Source: Ichthyophthirius multifiliis
Lineage: Eukaryota; Ciliophora; Oligohymenophorea; Hymenostomatida
Length of the DNA: 64,000 bases
Direction: 5' to 3'
Assembly (NCBI RefSeq): GCF_000220395.1
Contig: NW_004087746.1
Location: forward strand, 124,001 to 188,000
In this document: positions 26,621-38,164 of the stretch, one piece after another
Numbering within the stretch: the first letter of the stretch is position 1
Layout of the letters: each line of letters begins with the position of its first letter
Position numbers and translations under genes: made by a program
Notes under the pieces: model-generated
Databases searched by the model: none
What the model was told of the DNA's origin: nothing
What the model saw: only the letters and a program-made list of their open reading frames with translations

Positions 26621-27927
26621 ATGAAACTAGAAAATGGATAATTAAGTTAATAAATAAATAGAAATTATTATGAAAATTTAAAAATTAAGAAATTGAGAAA
26701 TATTAATAATAATACTAATAAAAATATCCTTTTTTCTAGAAAAAATAACTTAATTTTATAAACACCATAACTTAAAAATGATATTTATTTGAAATTAATT
26801 TCTTGTAATACTAATAATATTTTAGCTATTTGTTATGAAGAGAAAGTATATTTCTATAATACTCAAAATCATAAGTATTTTCACATTTTTTCAAAAATAA
26901 AAAAAATTATAATTATTTTTAAAATAATTCTACTATATGTTTTTTATAAGTTTTATTGGTTAAAAAAAATAAAATATATATTTTTATAAATTCAAAAAAA
27001 ATAGTATATAATATATCTTTATTAAATAGATTAGATTCTTAAAATATATGTAACGATATTAATCCTAACCATTACCTAAGTTGTGTAAAGTTCCATGAAT
27101 AAAATCACAATTAAATTTGCATTTCTGATAGTTTGGGAAATGTAATATTTTTGGATATTTAAAAGCCTTATTCTATAAGAAACATTTAAAAATAAGAAGG
27201 AAGAATAAATGATTTATCTTGGCAAAATGAAAATGTATTAACTACTTCTGGAAAAGATAAAACAGTAAAATAAATAAATAAATATTTTACTTTTTTATAG
27301 TTTAATAATTAAGATTTATAACTTAGATATAAGAATTAAAAATTGTATTTGCTAAAAATTTGAAAATGGTCATATTTAAGAAACATATAATTTAAGTTGG
27401 AACGAAGAAAAAAACTAATTACTTTCAACTGGAAACGATAATAATATTATTTTATGGAATCAATATAATCCTTAAAAATATATATACAAACTATAAGATG
27501 TAATATTCATTAAATTTTATTATTTATAAAAAAAAAGAATAATTCAACAGTTAAGGCAATTACTTGGAGTAACTTTAAAAAGAACCATTTTGTTTCAGGT
27601 TGTGGAAATTTAGATGGAAAACTAAAATTATGGGATAGCTTTTCTGGAGAAAAATTATTTTCTTTTGATATAAATAACTAAGTTTATAATATTTATAATT
27701 CTTTAAAAAACTTTGTCGGGTATTTTGCTACTTGTTAAAGTAATAATAAAATAGTAATTTGGAAGGAAAATGCTAATAATTAACTTCTAAAAATACAAGA
27801 ATTAAAAGCACACGAATAAATAGTTAATTAAAGTTGTATGAATTAATTAACAGAAGAAATAATTACTTCTTGTAACGATGGATATCTTAAATTTTGGTCT
27901 ATTTTTTCATAAATTTAAGAAAATTGA
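26621..27927 (+). CDS. Cdc20/Fizzy-family WD40 protein, divergent
   Basis: The entry to the propeller is typical of Cdc20/Cdh1: QTPQLKNDIYLKLISC and NILAICYEEKVYFYNT. Further repeats are SCVKFHEQNHNQICISDSLG, INDLSWQNENVLTTSGKDKT, the characteristic HDIRIKN, YNLSWNEEKNQLLSTGNDNN, AITWSNFKKNHFVSGCGNLD with GKLKLWDSFSGEKLFSFD, and a last blade SCNDGYLKFW. Introns near 26900-26995, 27268-27318 and 27500-27545. The start is the only ATG in phase with the first good exon. Family role: substrate-recognition activator of the anaphase-promoting complex. I see neither a clear C-box (DRxIPxR) in the short N-terminus nor the C-terminal Ile-Arg tail; the protein ends SQIQEN. It could be a specialised or inactive paralogue, or the true N-terminus lies in an unseen exon. 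Confidence 0.7.
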
Positions 27928-28090
27928 TATTTTTTTTTAAACAAAAATTACAAATATTAATTTTATAATTATTAATATAATGCACAATTTTTCGTTTACT
28001 TATATATATTAAAAAATAAAATAATTAGTACTTAATTAAACTTTTAAATATTGTTATCATATAATATATAAATAATATATATTTTTTTTT

Positions 28091-29987
28091 TCAATCAGTT
28101 TTGTAAATGATATCTTCTTTAAAAATATTCATTTGTTTATTCTTATTAAAAGAATAAATTACTAAAAATATAATTTAAGATATCGAACTTATAAGAAATA
28201 TTAAATCGAAGACTTTATAATGAATATAAATATTAAGATTTTGAGTTATTTTTTGTAAATTCATTCTTTTTTTTAACAAATAAAAAAAATTAAATAAAAT
28301 AAAATTAATTTAATTTAAATATACGAAAATTCTTCTGCGAGATTACTTTACATTAAAATTAAAGTTGAAATAAAATAAATGCTTTATAATTCAGCTAAAA
28401 AATAAACTATTAAATCTGTTCCTATACTATTTTATTTTAAATAACTCATTAACATATTTAAAATGCTTATTATGTTTAAACAAAATGTCCTTATATTTGT
28501 TACCATTAAAAAGCCTTATTTTTTCTATTTATTTTTTATTAAATATTATAATTACCTAAAAATCCAAAAGATAAATAATATATAGCCATATCATAATGCT
28601 CATCTACTATATGAATTCCAATAAAAGGTAATATCACTTTAAGAATTCTATTAATTGGGTCAATAGACTTTTTTCTTCCTACAATATAATTGTATGTGCT
28701 CTAATTTAAAAAAAATTAATCTATAAACTTTTTTTTTATATTAATAAATTTATTACAATAAATATTTTATATATACAATATATTCCCATAATTATACTCA
28801 AAAATCTAAAAAATTTTCCTTTTAAAGATTTAGAATATTAGAATTTTTATATTTCAGTTTACAATTCAACATAATCTTTAGTGAAAAATAATAAGACAAT
28901 AATATAAAATATAATTACTATTAAAACTTCGTTTTTACTTTCAGTATAGGTTTCTGTTTCTTTGATATTTAACTCTATTTTTTATTAATAATTCAAATTT
29001 TCATTTTAGTTTGGATTCCAAAAATTTATCCTTGATTGAAAAAGATGATAAAAATAAATATAGAAAAGTATTATATATATATATTTTTTTTTAAAAAAAA
29101 ACTTACATTTTAAATAAAAAATTATTGCTTGTTTTTTTTGTTATTCTGGAAGTTAAGTTAACATTTTTTTATTAAGAATTAATAAATTATATTTATTTTA
29201 ATATATTTTATTTATAATATATTTCAAATTTTCCTCATTTTAAATTTTTGATTATTGTATATCTTATATATTTTAATAAAGTATATTAAATTAATTATAA
29301 GGACAATTTACACATCCTATACCTGATACAATAGCAATAAAATAAATACCAATTTAAGCTATATTTTAAAAAATAAAACAGTATAAAAAAAATAATCATA
29401 AAAATATACTAATTATTTCAATTTAATAATCTAACTATAAAAATTAATAATAATGCAAATTACGATTATGTTCTTCACCATCTTATGTTTGACCATTTAA
29501 AATGATAATATTAATAATAAAATAAATATATAAAAAGACTAGAAATAAGCCAAAAACTATATAAAATAAAAAATCTTATTAATATCTATAAATATAATAT
29601 TAATTGAATTATTAAATAAAATTATTTATTTAATTATTTATTTCTTATTTTATTTTTACATATTTTAATATAAACTATCTTTGATATTTTTTTTACTATT
29701 TTAAATATTATTATAGCAGGTATTATTGTTATGCTTGATTAGCATAATATTAATAATGTGAACATCCAATAAATATATCTTGTTTCATTTTCGCCAATTT
29801 TAAAGACTTCAAAAATAAATATAATAAAGCCATTTGATGATAATGCAAACATTAAACTAAATAAAGAGGAAGCTTTTTTATTTCTTATGTCATAATCGTC
29901 TATTATAATTCTTTTTAATATATAATCTCCCATTAAAGCTGCTGAAATTGTAAAAATTACATATAATAATAAGCTTTATATATCCAT
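28091..29987 (-). CDS. Golgi pH regulator (GPR89/GPHR) family membrane protein
   Basis: A multi-span membrane protein that follows GPHR through its length. N-terminus: DDYDIRNKKASSLFSLMFAL and EVFKIGENETRYIYWMFTL. After introns come IAQIGIYFIAIVSGIGCVNC with PYNQ, matching the family's VISGFGAVNCPY; then YIVGRKKSIDPINRILKVI, matching DRVGKTDPVTRGIEI; YYLSFGFLG; a segment ending LAELQSIYFISTLILM; and a last helix YKVFDLIFLISSISQIIFL. At least six short introns are needed. The ATG at 29985-29987 opens directly into the first membrane segment; TGA is at 28091-28093. Animal GPHR is a Golgi or ER anion channel needed for lumen acidification, and plant relatives (GTG) have been linked to G-protein signalling. 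Which of these roles applies here is open. Confidence 0.8.
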
Positions 29988-31334
29988 TTTTATCTTTTAA
30001 TCTAAAAAAGCTTTAATTATAATATAATATATTATAAATATTATAATTTTATCTTTTATATATATTTTTTTTTCTTTACATAAAAATATTTTAACTTATT
30101 TTTTATAAAGATTTATTTAAATTTCTATGAAAGATTAAAATTTTAAAATATTTAAAATTAAGAGAATATTTTAAATACAATTCATATAATATTTATAAAA
30201 TAATTTCAAATTATTATTTGTAATATATATTTTATATTTATAAAATTTAATTTTTAAAATTTCTATTTTTATAAAATATTACATATTTTGAACCTTTTTA
30301 TGTATTTATTACAAAAAATAGTTAATTTTATAATATATAGTTTATTTTATTAATATATTTTAGTTTTACAAATATAAAAAAAAATACTAATTTAAAAGAA
30401 AAATTAATCTTAAGAGATTATGTAAAATTAAATATAAGAAATAATAAATTATGTTTTTTATTTTATTTTTTTAATAAATATTTACAATTAATAATTTATG
30501 TAATTTTAAAATGATAATAAATATAAAAAAATTTGATATAAAAAATCTTTAATAAATATATATAAAATTAGTTTAAATTAATAAAAATATAGAAGTTTTT
30601 CGAAAAAGATGAAAACTATTTTACAACATATCATATTATTAAAATATTAATTATATTTATTAATAAAAATAAAATAATCTTTATTTAACTTTATAATGAT
30701 TAAAAAAATTACAAAATTTAAAATTATTATATACAGATTTGCTTAAATATAAGTATAATAACTAAAATACTAAAATACAATAAAATTAAAATAAATAAAA
30801 AAAATCAATAATATCTATTTGGTGTGAATGAATAATATAATAAAATTTTATGAATTAATTATTATAAAATAAGGTTAGATGAATATTAATTAATAAGTAT
30901 TTAAATAAAAAAAAATATAAAAATAATTCTTTTTTATTAAAATAAATAATAATATTATTTTATAAAGATTAAAAATGCTAAATATATATATATATATTTA
31001 ATTTATCGCACTAAACACATTATTTATTATAAATTTTAAATAAAGTGTTTATATAATTATAAATATAATTTTTGTTAAATAAATTTAATAATGAATGTAA
31101 TTTAAAAATTTGTTTTTATATAATAATTATTAAAATTGTTTATAATATAATTATATATAAAATTTTTTAATATATTTTGCTTTAACTAATTATTTAATAT
31201 AATACTATATTAATTTTATATTAATTCATATAATTTTTCAAATTTATTTATGAATATATTTATTTATATTTTTTTCGATCTATATTTTATTTACTAATTT
31301 TTAATTTTATTGATAGTTATTTATAATTAAAAAG
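29988..31334. other. Intergenic region between two minus-strand genes
   Basis: About 1.3 kb of AT-rich sequence. The best open frame (ATG near 30609, about 70 codons) has random-like I/K/N/Y composition and is not called. The only structure that I see is an inverted repeat at 31012-31051. Confidence 0.5.
31012..31051. repeat. 15-bp inverted repeat with 10-base loop
   Basis: Arms at 31012-31026 and 31037-31051 are complementary at 14 of 15 positions (TAAACACATTATTTA against TAAATAAAGTGTTTA). It lies about 280 bases beyond the 3' end of the TRMT11 gene. The arms hold C/G bases, unlike the plain AT palindromes common here, so it is a little better than background. Confidence 0.5.
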
Positions 31335-33371
31335 TCATAAACTTTTTTTTTTTTTTTAGAAAGTAACTAATATTCTACTTTTATTTTATGTAAGAATATT
31401 TTCCGAATAATCAATAAGTACAAAATTCTTATGCTTTAAATTTTAAACATTGTTTTCTGAATAAACTTATCTATCTATAGGATATAAAAAAACAAGCATT
31501 CCTCCTTAAATAAGCATTTTATCAGCTAATTAAAATAATCCCTCAACTATATTATCAACAGAAGTTGTAATCGTTTATTTCTTTTTTATATTATAAATTA
31601 TTTTTTTCCCTTCTTTATTTTTCATCTCTTTTTTTTCGAAAATTTAACTTGCATCCTCTTAACTTTACATAGTACTTTAATATCCATCTGCTCCTTCACT
31701 AGTATCTTAAATACTATCTTCTTTTTCTTAAAAGCATTTGTCTTAAATATTTCTTATAGTTTATTATTAATTATGTTTTTTATCATTATTATTAGTGTCT
31801 TTGTATTTTTTTTCAGATTTTTGATTTTAATTATTTATACATTTATTATTAGAAATAATCATATTTTATGTTTAATCCAAAACATTATTATTTTAATTAG
31901 GAAAAATATAATCTTAATTACTAATCTTTTTATCGTGGCTTATAAATTATTATTTTTTCTCTTCTTCTTCTTCTAATAATAGCAATTTCTTATTAACCTA
32001 ATCTTATTCCTATAATTAGTTATTTAAAATTTCATTTTAATGATTATTATTGTTATCTAAAACAGAATTAATATCGATAAAATTATTTTAATTCTTTAAA
32101 TCTTAAACTTGCTCGATAACATCATCTTATAAATTCTAGCAATTCTTTTAATCTTTAGTATCATCATTTGGTTAATCTTTTTACTCTTCATCTTCTTCTT
32201 CCACATCTTAATTATTATTAATTTTTTTCTTTCCTTTAGTTCTAGTCATAGCCCTTACTCCGTAAGGTGGATCACAAATAATAGCATCGAAAATTTCTTT
32301 TTATCTAAAATTATTATTGACACAATCCATTCTAATTATTTCGGGTTAACCAAGATTATATTATTCGAAATTTAATAGAATTTTCGGTCTCATTTGTTCA
32401 CAATAAGTATTATTTTTTTAATAGAAATTAGACTTCTTATTCAATCTTCCGACACCAAATCCATGTAAGACTCTCGGATCTAAATCTTCTCCTATACAAA
32501 TAGCATTATAATGTGAAGAAGGAACTAGAAGAGATCCACTACCTACAAAAGGATCAAATATAATATCATTTTGTTTAATTTTTGCTTAATTTGTCATTAA
32601 GAATGCTAATAAATTATCTGTTGTGGTAGGTCCTAAATATACTCTGTTTTTCAAATCATATTAATATAGAAAATTGTCTTTTTAGCTTATTCGAAAACTA
32701 GATTTTGATTTTGCAATTTCTACACCAAAAAATATCTTATTTTTTTTAAAAAAAAGTAATTAAGTAATTATTAATTAATATATTATGTTTTATTTTTTTA
32801 CATTTAATAATGTTTAAGTAATAGTATTATCTGTAAACTTAATATACGGATGAACATGCCTTTCCATAATCCAGAATTTTTTTTGGGAATTTTTAATATC
32901 TATTTTTCCTTTTATATGAAATGATTCAGTTATAAAATCTATTATTGAAATCATTTAATCTTAACTTAAATGAGAATTATATGGATCTATTTCAAACGAA
33001 ATTTTATAATTAGGGTCATTGTGTTATTCTAATATTTCTAAATCGGCATTTTAAATGATTTCTTAGTAGCTTTTACCTTCAGATATTACTTATATTATTA
33101 CGTCTATTAATACTGAACGGTTTATTATCTATTAAGCTATTTCTTCGTTTGGTATATCAATATAAATAAATGGAAATCGCTCAAAATTTTTGTGTTGTAT
33201 TTATGATGCATTTTCTATTGTTAATCCCGGATTTTTTTATTTATTAATTGCTAGTTCGTAATTAAAAACTTGCCATAAATCTAAATTATACATGATTATT
33301 AATGATTTTAGCTCGGGTAAACAAAAGTCTATATAATTTGGTATTGATTTAAATTAAATTAAGTATTTCAT
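31335..33371 (-). CDS. TRMT11: tRNA guanosine-10 N2-methyltransferase catalytic subunit, TRMT11/Trm11
   Basis: The N-terminal THUMP-like region reads MKYLIQFKSIPNYIDFCLPE, then RFPFIYIDIPNEEIAQQIIN, then KKFWIMERHVHPYIK. After an intron in 32741-32835, the methyltransferase part has YLGPTTTDNLLAFLMTN, the SAM-binding motif DPFVGSGSLLVPSSH, GEDLDPRVLHGFG and the catalytic DPPYGVRAMTR. About 190 residues of Q/N/D/E-rich sequence are then inserted before the fold resumes with TSVDNIVEGLFQLADKM and GGMLVFLYPIDRQ. The protein is about 645 residues, against about 460 in animals. With its Trm112 partner the family makes m2G10 in cytosolic tRNAs. TGA is at 31335-31337, after a poly-lysine tail. Confidence 0.85.
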
Positions 33372-34103
33372 TAGTCTTTTTATATAATTTTTTTTTAAAG
33401 TTGAAGTTTTCTTATTTTGGGTATATTTTTTATTTTTTTCACAAGGAAGAAAATATTTATATATTTGTTTTGTTCAAAATAATATTAAGTTTTTGCTTAT
33501 TCTTGTTTTTTTATTATGATCTTTTTTTCAAAAAAATATAATTTATAAATTGTATTTATATTTTATTTTATATATATATGTATATATTTTTAATAAAATT
33601 ACTAAAAATATGTTATAATAAAAATAAAAATAAAATAGAAATATATATTAGCATTATAAAAATCTTTTTATTTATTTAAATTTATTTTTGTTTTAAATTT
33701 AAATATTTAATAAATTAATATATAAAATAAATAATAAATATTTTAATAATATATATATTTAAATAATTATATATATTTTTATTATATATATATATATATA
33801 TATTTAATTTTATTTTTAATCTTTTCATAATTTATTTTCAATTTATTTTTTTTATATATTATTTTAATTTTTTTTTTTATAATATAAATTTACAGGATTT
33901 TAAATCTTTTTAAAAAATATAATTAAGAAATTAAATATTATATTATATAAATATGTATTATTTTATAATAAAAAAAAAATCTAATTTAAAATTTATTTTA
34001 TTTTTATAAATAAATTAAAGTATTTAATTTATATTTATAATATAAAATATAAATAATTTTTTATAGTTTTTTTATATTATAAAAGCTTTTACATCTAAAC
34101 AAA
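33372..34103. other. Intergenic, AT-rich
   Basis: No coding-like frame. Contains an alternating AT tract near 33782-33803. Presumably the upstream region of TRMT11 and the downstream region of the next minus-strand gene. Confidence 0.5.
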
Positions 34104-37100
34104 TCAATCCATTTCTATAATTATATATAAAAAAATTTATAATATTAAAAATTTAAAATAATAATTAAATTACATAAATATACAAAGCTTTTATGCTTCT
34201 ATATTGTAGCTTTATTATGCGCATTTTCAATAATTTATTCAACAATTACATTAAATAATACTCTAGCATCTTATTATATAAGAATTAAATCAATATCGTA
34301 ATTTTTTTACCATTATTTAAGTAATTAATCAAACAAAATATCCATCATAAGTTCTTCATTACTAAAATCATAGAAATTAATAAAAAATTTACTAAAATCA
34401 TGATTTCCAAAGTATTAAATGTCAAAAATGACACTCAAGCTTTTTTCTTTAATAATTTTATCACATTTTTCTTCTTAAATGATCGCTTATTAGATTTTGA
34501 CGAAATCTTTTTTATTTTTGGAAGCAAAATTAACAATTTACATAATTTTCGCATTCTTTTTTTCAAATATTTCTACTGCTTAATAAAGGGCATTTAAAAC
34601 TTAATAATTTTCGTTAAATAAAAGTTCTTTATTTTCACATTCTAGGACACAGTTTTCATTTATTTAATCTTATATTATACATTAGAATTCTTTATTTTCA
34701 CATCTTGACAGGTCATCAACGAATTCTTTTCTTGTGCATATTTTTATGATTTCCGATGCACATTTTGTTGTATAAGATGTACATTTAGTTACATATTAGA
34801 TACATCCGTCTTTATATTCTAAACATATTGAAGGATCTGAAGGATTGAATTTTTCACATATAGGTATTTCTTCTATACATTCATTTATATATTCATCACA
34901 TTCTTCGATTTCTTAAGGACAATGGCTTTCTTCTTGCATACAAACTTCTTTTTTTGCAAATTGGAGACATTTTTCTTCTGGAGGGTTAACACATTATTAC
35001 AATAAAGGACAACTAGAAGCTTTGCACATTTGATTTTTAAAAAAAGCTATTTTATTTTCTAATTAAAGGATTTATTAATGCACTCGATTATTCATATTAT
35101 ATATAGTATTAATCCATTTTTGGGATTAGGATAAGAGTTTTTAGTTTAAAAAAGAAACATGGTCTTATGAAAGAAAGCCTTTCAAAATAAAAGAAGCGTT
35201 TTGGATTTCTGGATAAAATTCGGCTTATAAAAATAAATTTAAATTAAATTTGGATTAGAACACTTTCTCTTGTTTTTAGATTTCGAAATATTTGTGGTCT
35301 TTATCTGCTTCTTTAATTATTATTTGTATTTATTCGTCTTCCTTGTCAAATATTCTTCCTTTTACTTAAAATAATATTCTTTCTTGGTTATATTAATCTT
35401 TTTGTATTATTATGTTGTTCTTGTTCTCTTTTTCATTGTCGTATATTACTACGTTTCCGCCTGCTAATTAACATACTTTGAATACAAAAACTCCAAATAA
35501 GTTCTGTTTTGGTATTATATTTATTAATGAATAACCTTATATTCCAAAAAATTAGGATTTTCCTTACAGTGTATATCCTGGAAGATTCTTCTCGTTTTTC
35601 TTATAAACATATGATAGCATTGTCTGGCCTAAAAATTCTAAATTTATTATTGTCTTTACTTTTTCTTTATTTAAAAGTATTTTTAGGATATTCTATAATG
35701 TTATTTTAGGAACACTAACACTCAGTACTTAATTCTTAAATTCTTAAAGATCTAATTATACTTCTAAATTACCCCAAAAACAATTTATTTTAATTTGATT
35801 TTCTATAAATTAAATTTATTACTATTAAGTTTCAAAGCAATTTTCTCCAAACAAAGATAGTGCATAAAATGAATAGGTATTTATTTGATAAGATTTAGGA
35901 TTTATTTCTGATTTTATTCTTATTTAATTTAATTATAAGTTTTCTAAATCAAATGCGTTTTCATGCCAATCATTTAAACTTTTTCCTATAAAAAGAGTTT
36001 TATCTTCCTTTATATATATATATATATATATATTTAATATTTTTTGTTTTTTGTTTTACTTTTTAACTTAAAACTGCATAAAAAAATAATTTTTTCTATT
36101 AATTTATTTTAATAGATAAATTAGTTGCAATACTTAAAGCTCCTTATTTAAATTGAGAGAAGAAAGAGTCGATTTTTTAATCAATTAGGAATAAAGGCAA
36201 AATAATTTCAGAATTAAAAAATTATGAATTTTCTTCTAATTGAACACTTTTTTTAAGTTCTCCCTTTAAAATACTGCTTTTATCAATATAAAAGTAACCT
36301 TTAGCATGCAAATTCTAAACAGAGATTTTATTAAATTCAAGAATTGAACATAAATGATCATTTGAACAATCTTCCCAATCGAAAACATATTAAAGATAAA
36401 CACCTTCGTTTGACCAGAAAATATTCTCTGGTAACCCGAAATCTTCATCTTTTAAATATGGGAAATGTTCTACATTTAAATTTTATTAAGAATAAAATAA
36501 ATAAACAGATTTTGGTTTAACATTATTTTTCAAAACTAGATTATAATTAATGAAGAAATTCTCGAGTTTTTCCGAACCATAAATAAAGGACAAAAAGGTG
36601 CAATATTTTCCATATAAACGAGTTAATTTAGCTTTAAGATTTCCATTATTTTCGAAATGTTTATTTCCTATTTAAGATGTTAAAGTATATACTAAAACTG
36701 GTTCAAAATTTATTTAAATATCAATATTTTTTAAAAAGGTTTCATTGAAATCATATATTGTTTAAATTTTTTATTTATAATCTTATATAGAGTCTTATGA
36801 TGTTAATTAAGACATTATTTTATCGTTTATTTCTTAGAAAGTGTATTCTTTTTCGTCGTCAAAAGAGATAAAATAGCCGGCGTTTTTTCGGGTTTTTTTA
36901 ATATGGAAAGTTGTGTATTCGGGAAAGTTTTATATTTTGCAGATTATGTTGTTGGATTCTAAAAGGAATTCATTTTTCTCTTTTTCTTTATTTTTTTTCT
37001 TATAATAGACTGTTTTTTCTTCTTCTATTTATATTTGCACATCATCCATTGTTTTTTAGATTTGGACCCATCCGTTACAATTTTAAAGGAAAAGCTCTTT

Positions 37101-38164
37101 AGTAAGTGCAAAATCAAGAATAGAGTCATAATTGAAAACTATTTAGTAACTATTCTCTTCTAAATTAAGAGAAATCATCATTTATTTAACATTCATATTT
37201 TCAATGCTTTACATTCCTCTTGGTAATTGCATATTGTTAATGATTTCTTGAAGGTTTTCTTAGTTAAAAAGTTTAAAAGCTTATCGTTAAAATGTTATTT
37301 CTTAATTACTTTGTTCTAAAAGGATATTTATATGAGGATTATTTTATGTATCTTCATCATGCGAGAAATGAATTTATGAAGTATATGAGTTAATACTAAG
37401 CTAACCGAAATAAAAAACACTTAACTTTTATTATAAAAACACTACGTTTATAATATTTATACTTGTCTAACTATCTATTTTTCTATAAAATTAACCTGAA
37501 ATAACCAACTCGAAATTCGAATAAAGTAATTATTCTCCAAAATTTACTTTTATATTAAAATATTCCGCTTAAGCATATTCTGGAATATTGAATATTTTTT
37601 CTTTTGTTTAAAGTTCGTAATCTTCTAATTAATGGTTAGTAAAATTACTTAATATTTTACTAATATGAACTTTATTAAATATTTAATCACTTGCAAAGCA
37701 AGCATCCTTTTAGGCTGAAAATGAAACAATTATATTTACTTGGCCAAACAAATCTTTAATCTTATGATATATGTCTTTAAATTCTTTTTTATAATTATGA
37801 GCTAAAGCTATTTTTTGCCAGTTTTCAGAATTAAGTTAAAATACTTCAGTTGCTTAACATAATTCGCATGTATGTTAAATTGTTTTGGATTACTTTTTTT
37901 TTATAATTATTATAAATATTTATATTATATATATTTTCTAACTTTTTTATTCATATCAGTACACATTATACTAATGTTAAATAAATTTGTAGAATATTAA
38001 AAATCTTAGAGCATTCTTTCACTTTCTTCTTTATTCTTTTATACTATTTGCATATTTTGTTTTTGTGAATAATTTTCTTTTAGTATTATTGGAGATGTAT
38101 CTTTATTATTCATATAATAAGGTTATGTTGATAATAAGCTTTTTCCATGGTTAATATGTGGCAT
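34104..38164 (-). CDS. Large unrecognised protein with cysteine-rich C-terminal segment
   Basis: A long, clearly coding region with balanced composition. The N-terminal part has TIQHTCELCQATEVFQLNSE. Several beta-rich-looking segments follow (AEYFNIKVNFGEQLLYSNFE; SLNLEENSYQIVFNYDSILD; NEGVYLQYVFDWEDCSNDHL; KGYFYIDKSSILKGELKKSV). A helical stretch (KWINTIYNMNNRVHQQILQL) leads into a cysteine-rich block of roughly 100 residues with C spaced 3-15 apart (CKASSCPLLQQCVNPPEEKC; CDEYINECIEEIPICEKF). The C-terminal domain runs KKDFVKIQQAIIQEEKCDKI to RVLFNVIVEQIIENAHNKAT. I do not recognise a family. No membrane helix is evident. The start given is the first ATG of the clean frame, but a candidate intron at 38180-38229 joins it in frame to the Q-rich region upstream. 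The stop at 34104-34106 is reached after a 59-nt intron. Confidence 0.55.

Noticed and set aside
30609-30830. Possible small plus-strand gene in the GPHR-TRMT11 spacer
   Set aside because: About 70 codons is the length expected by chance when only TGA stops, and the composition is I/K/N/Y-dominated.
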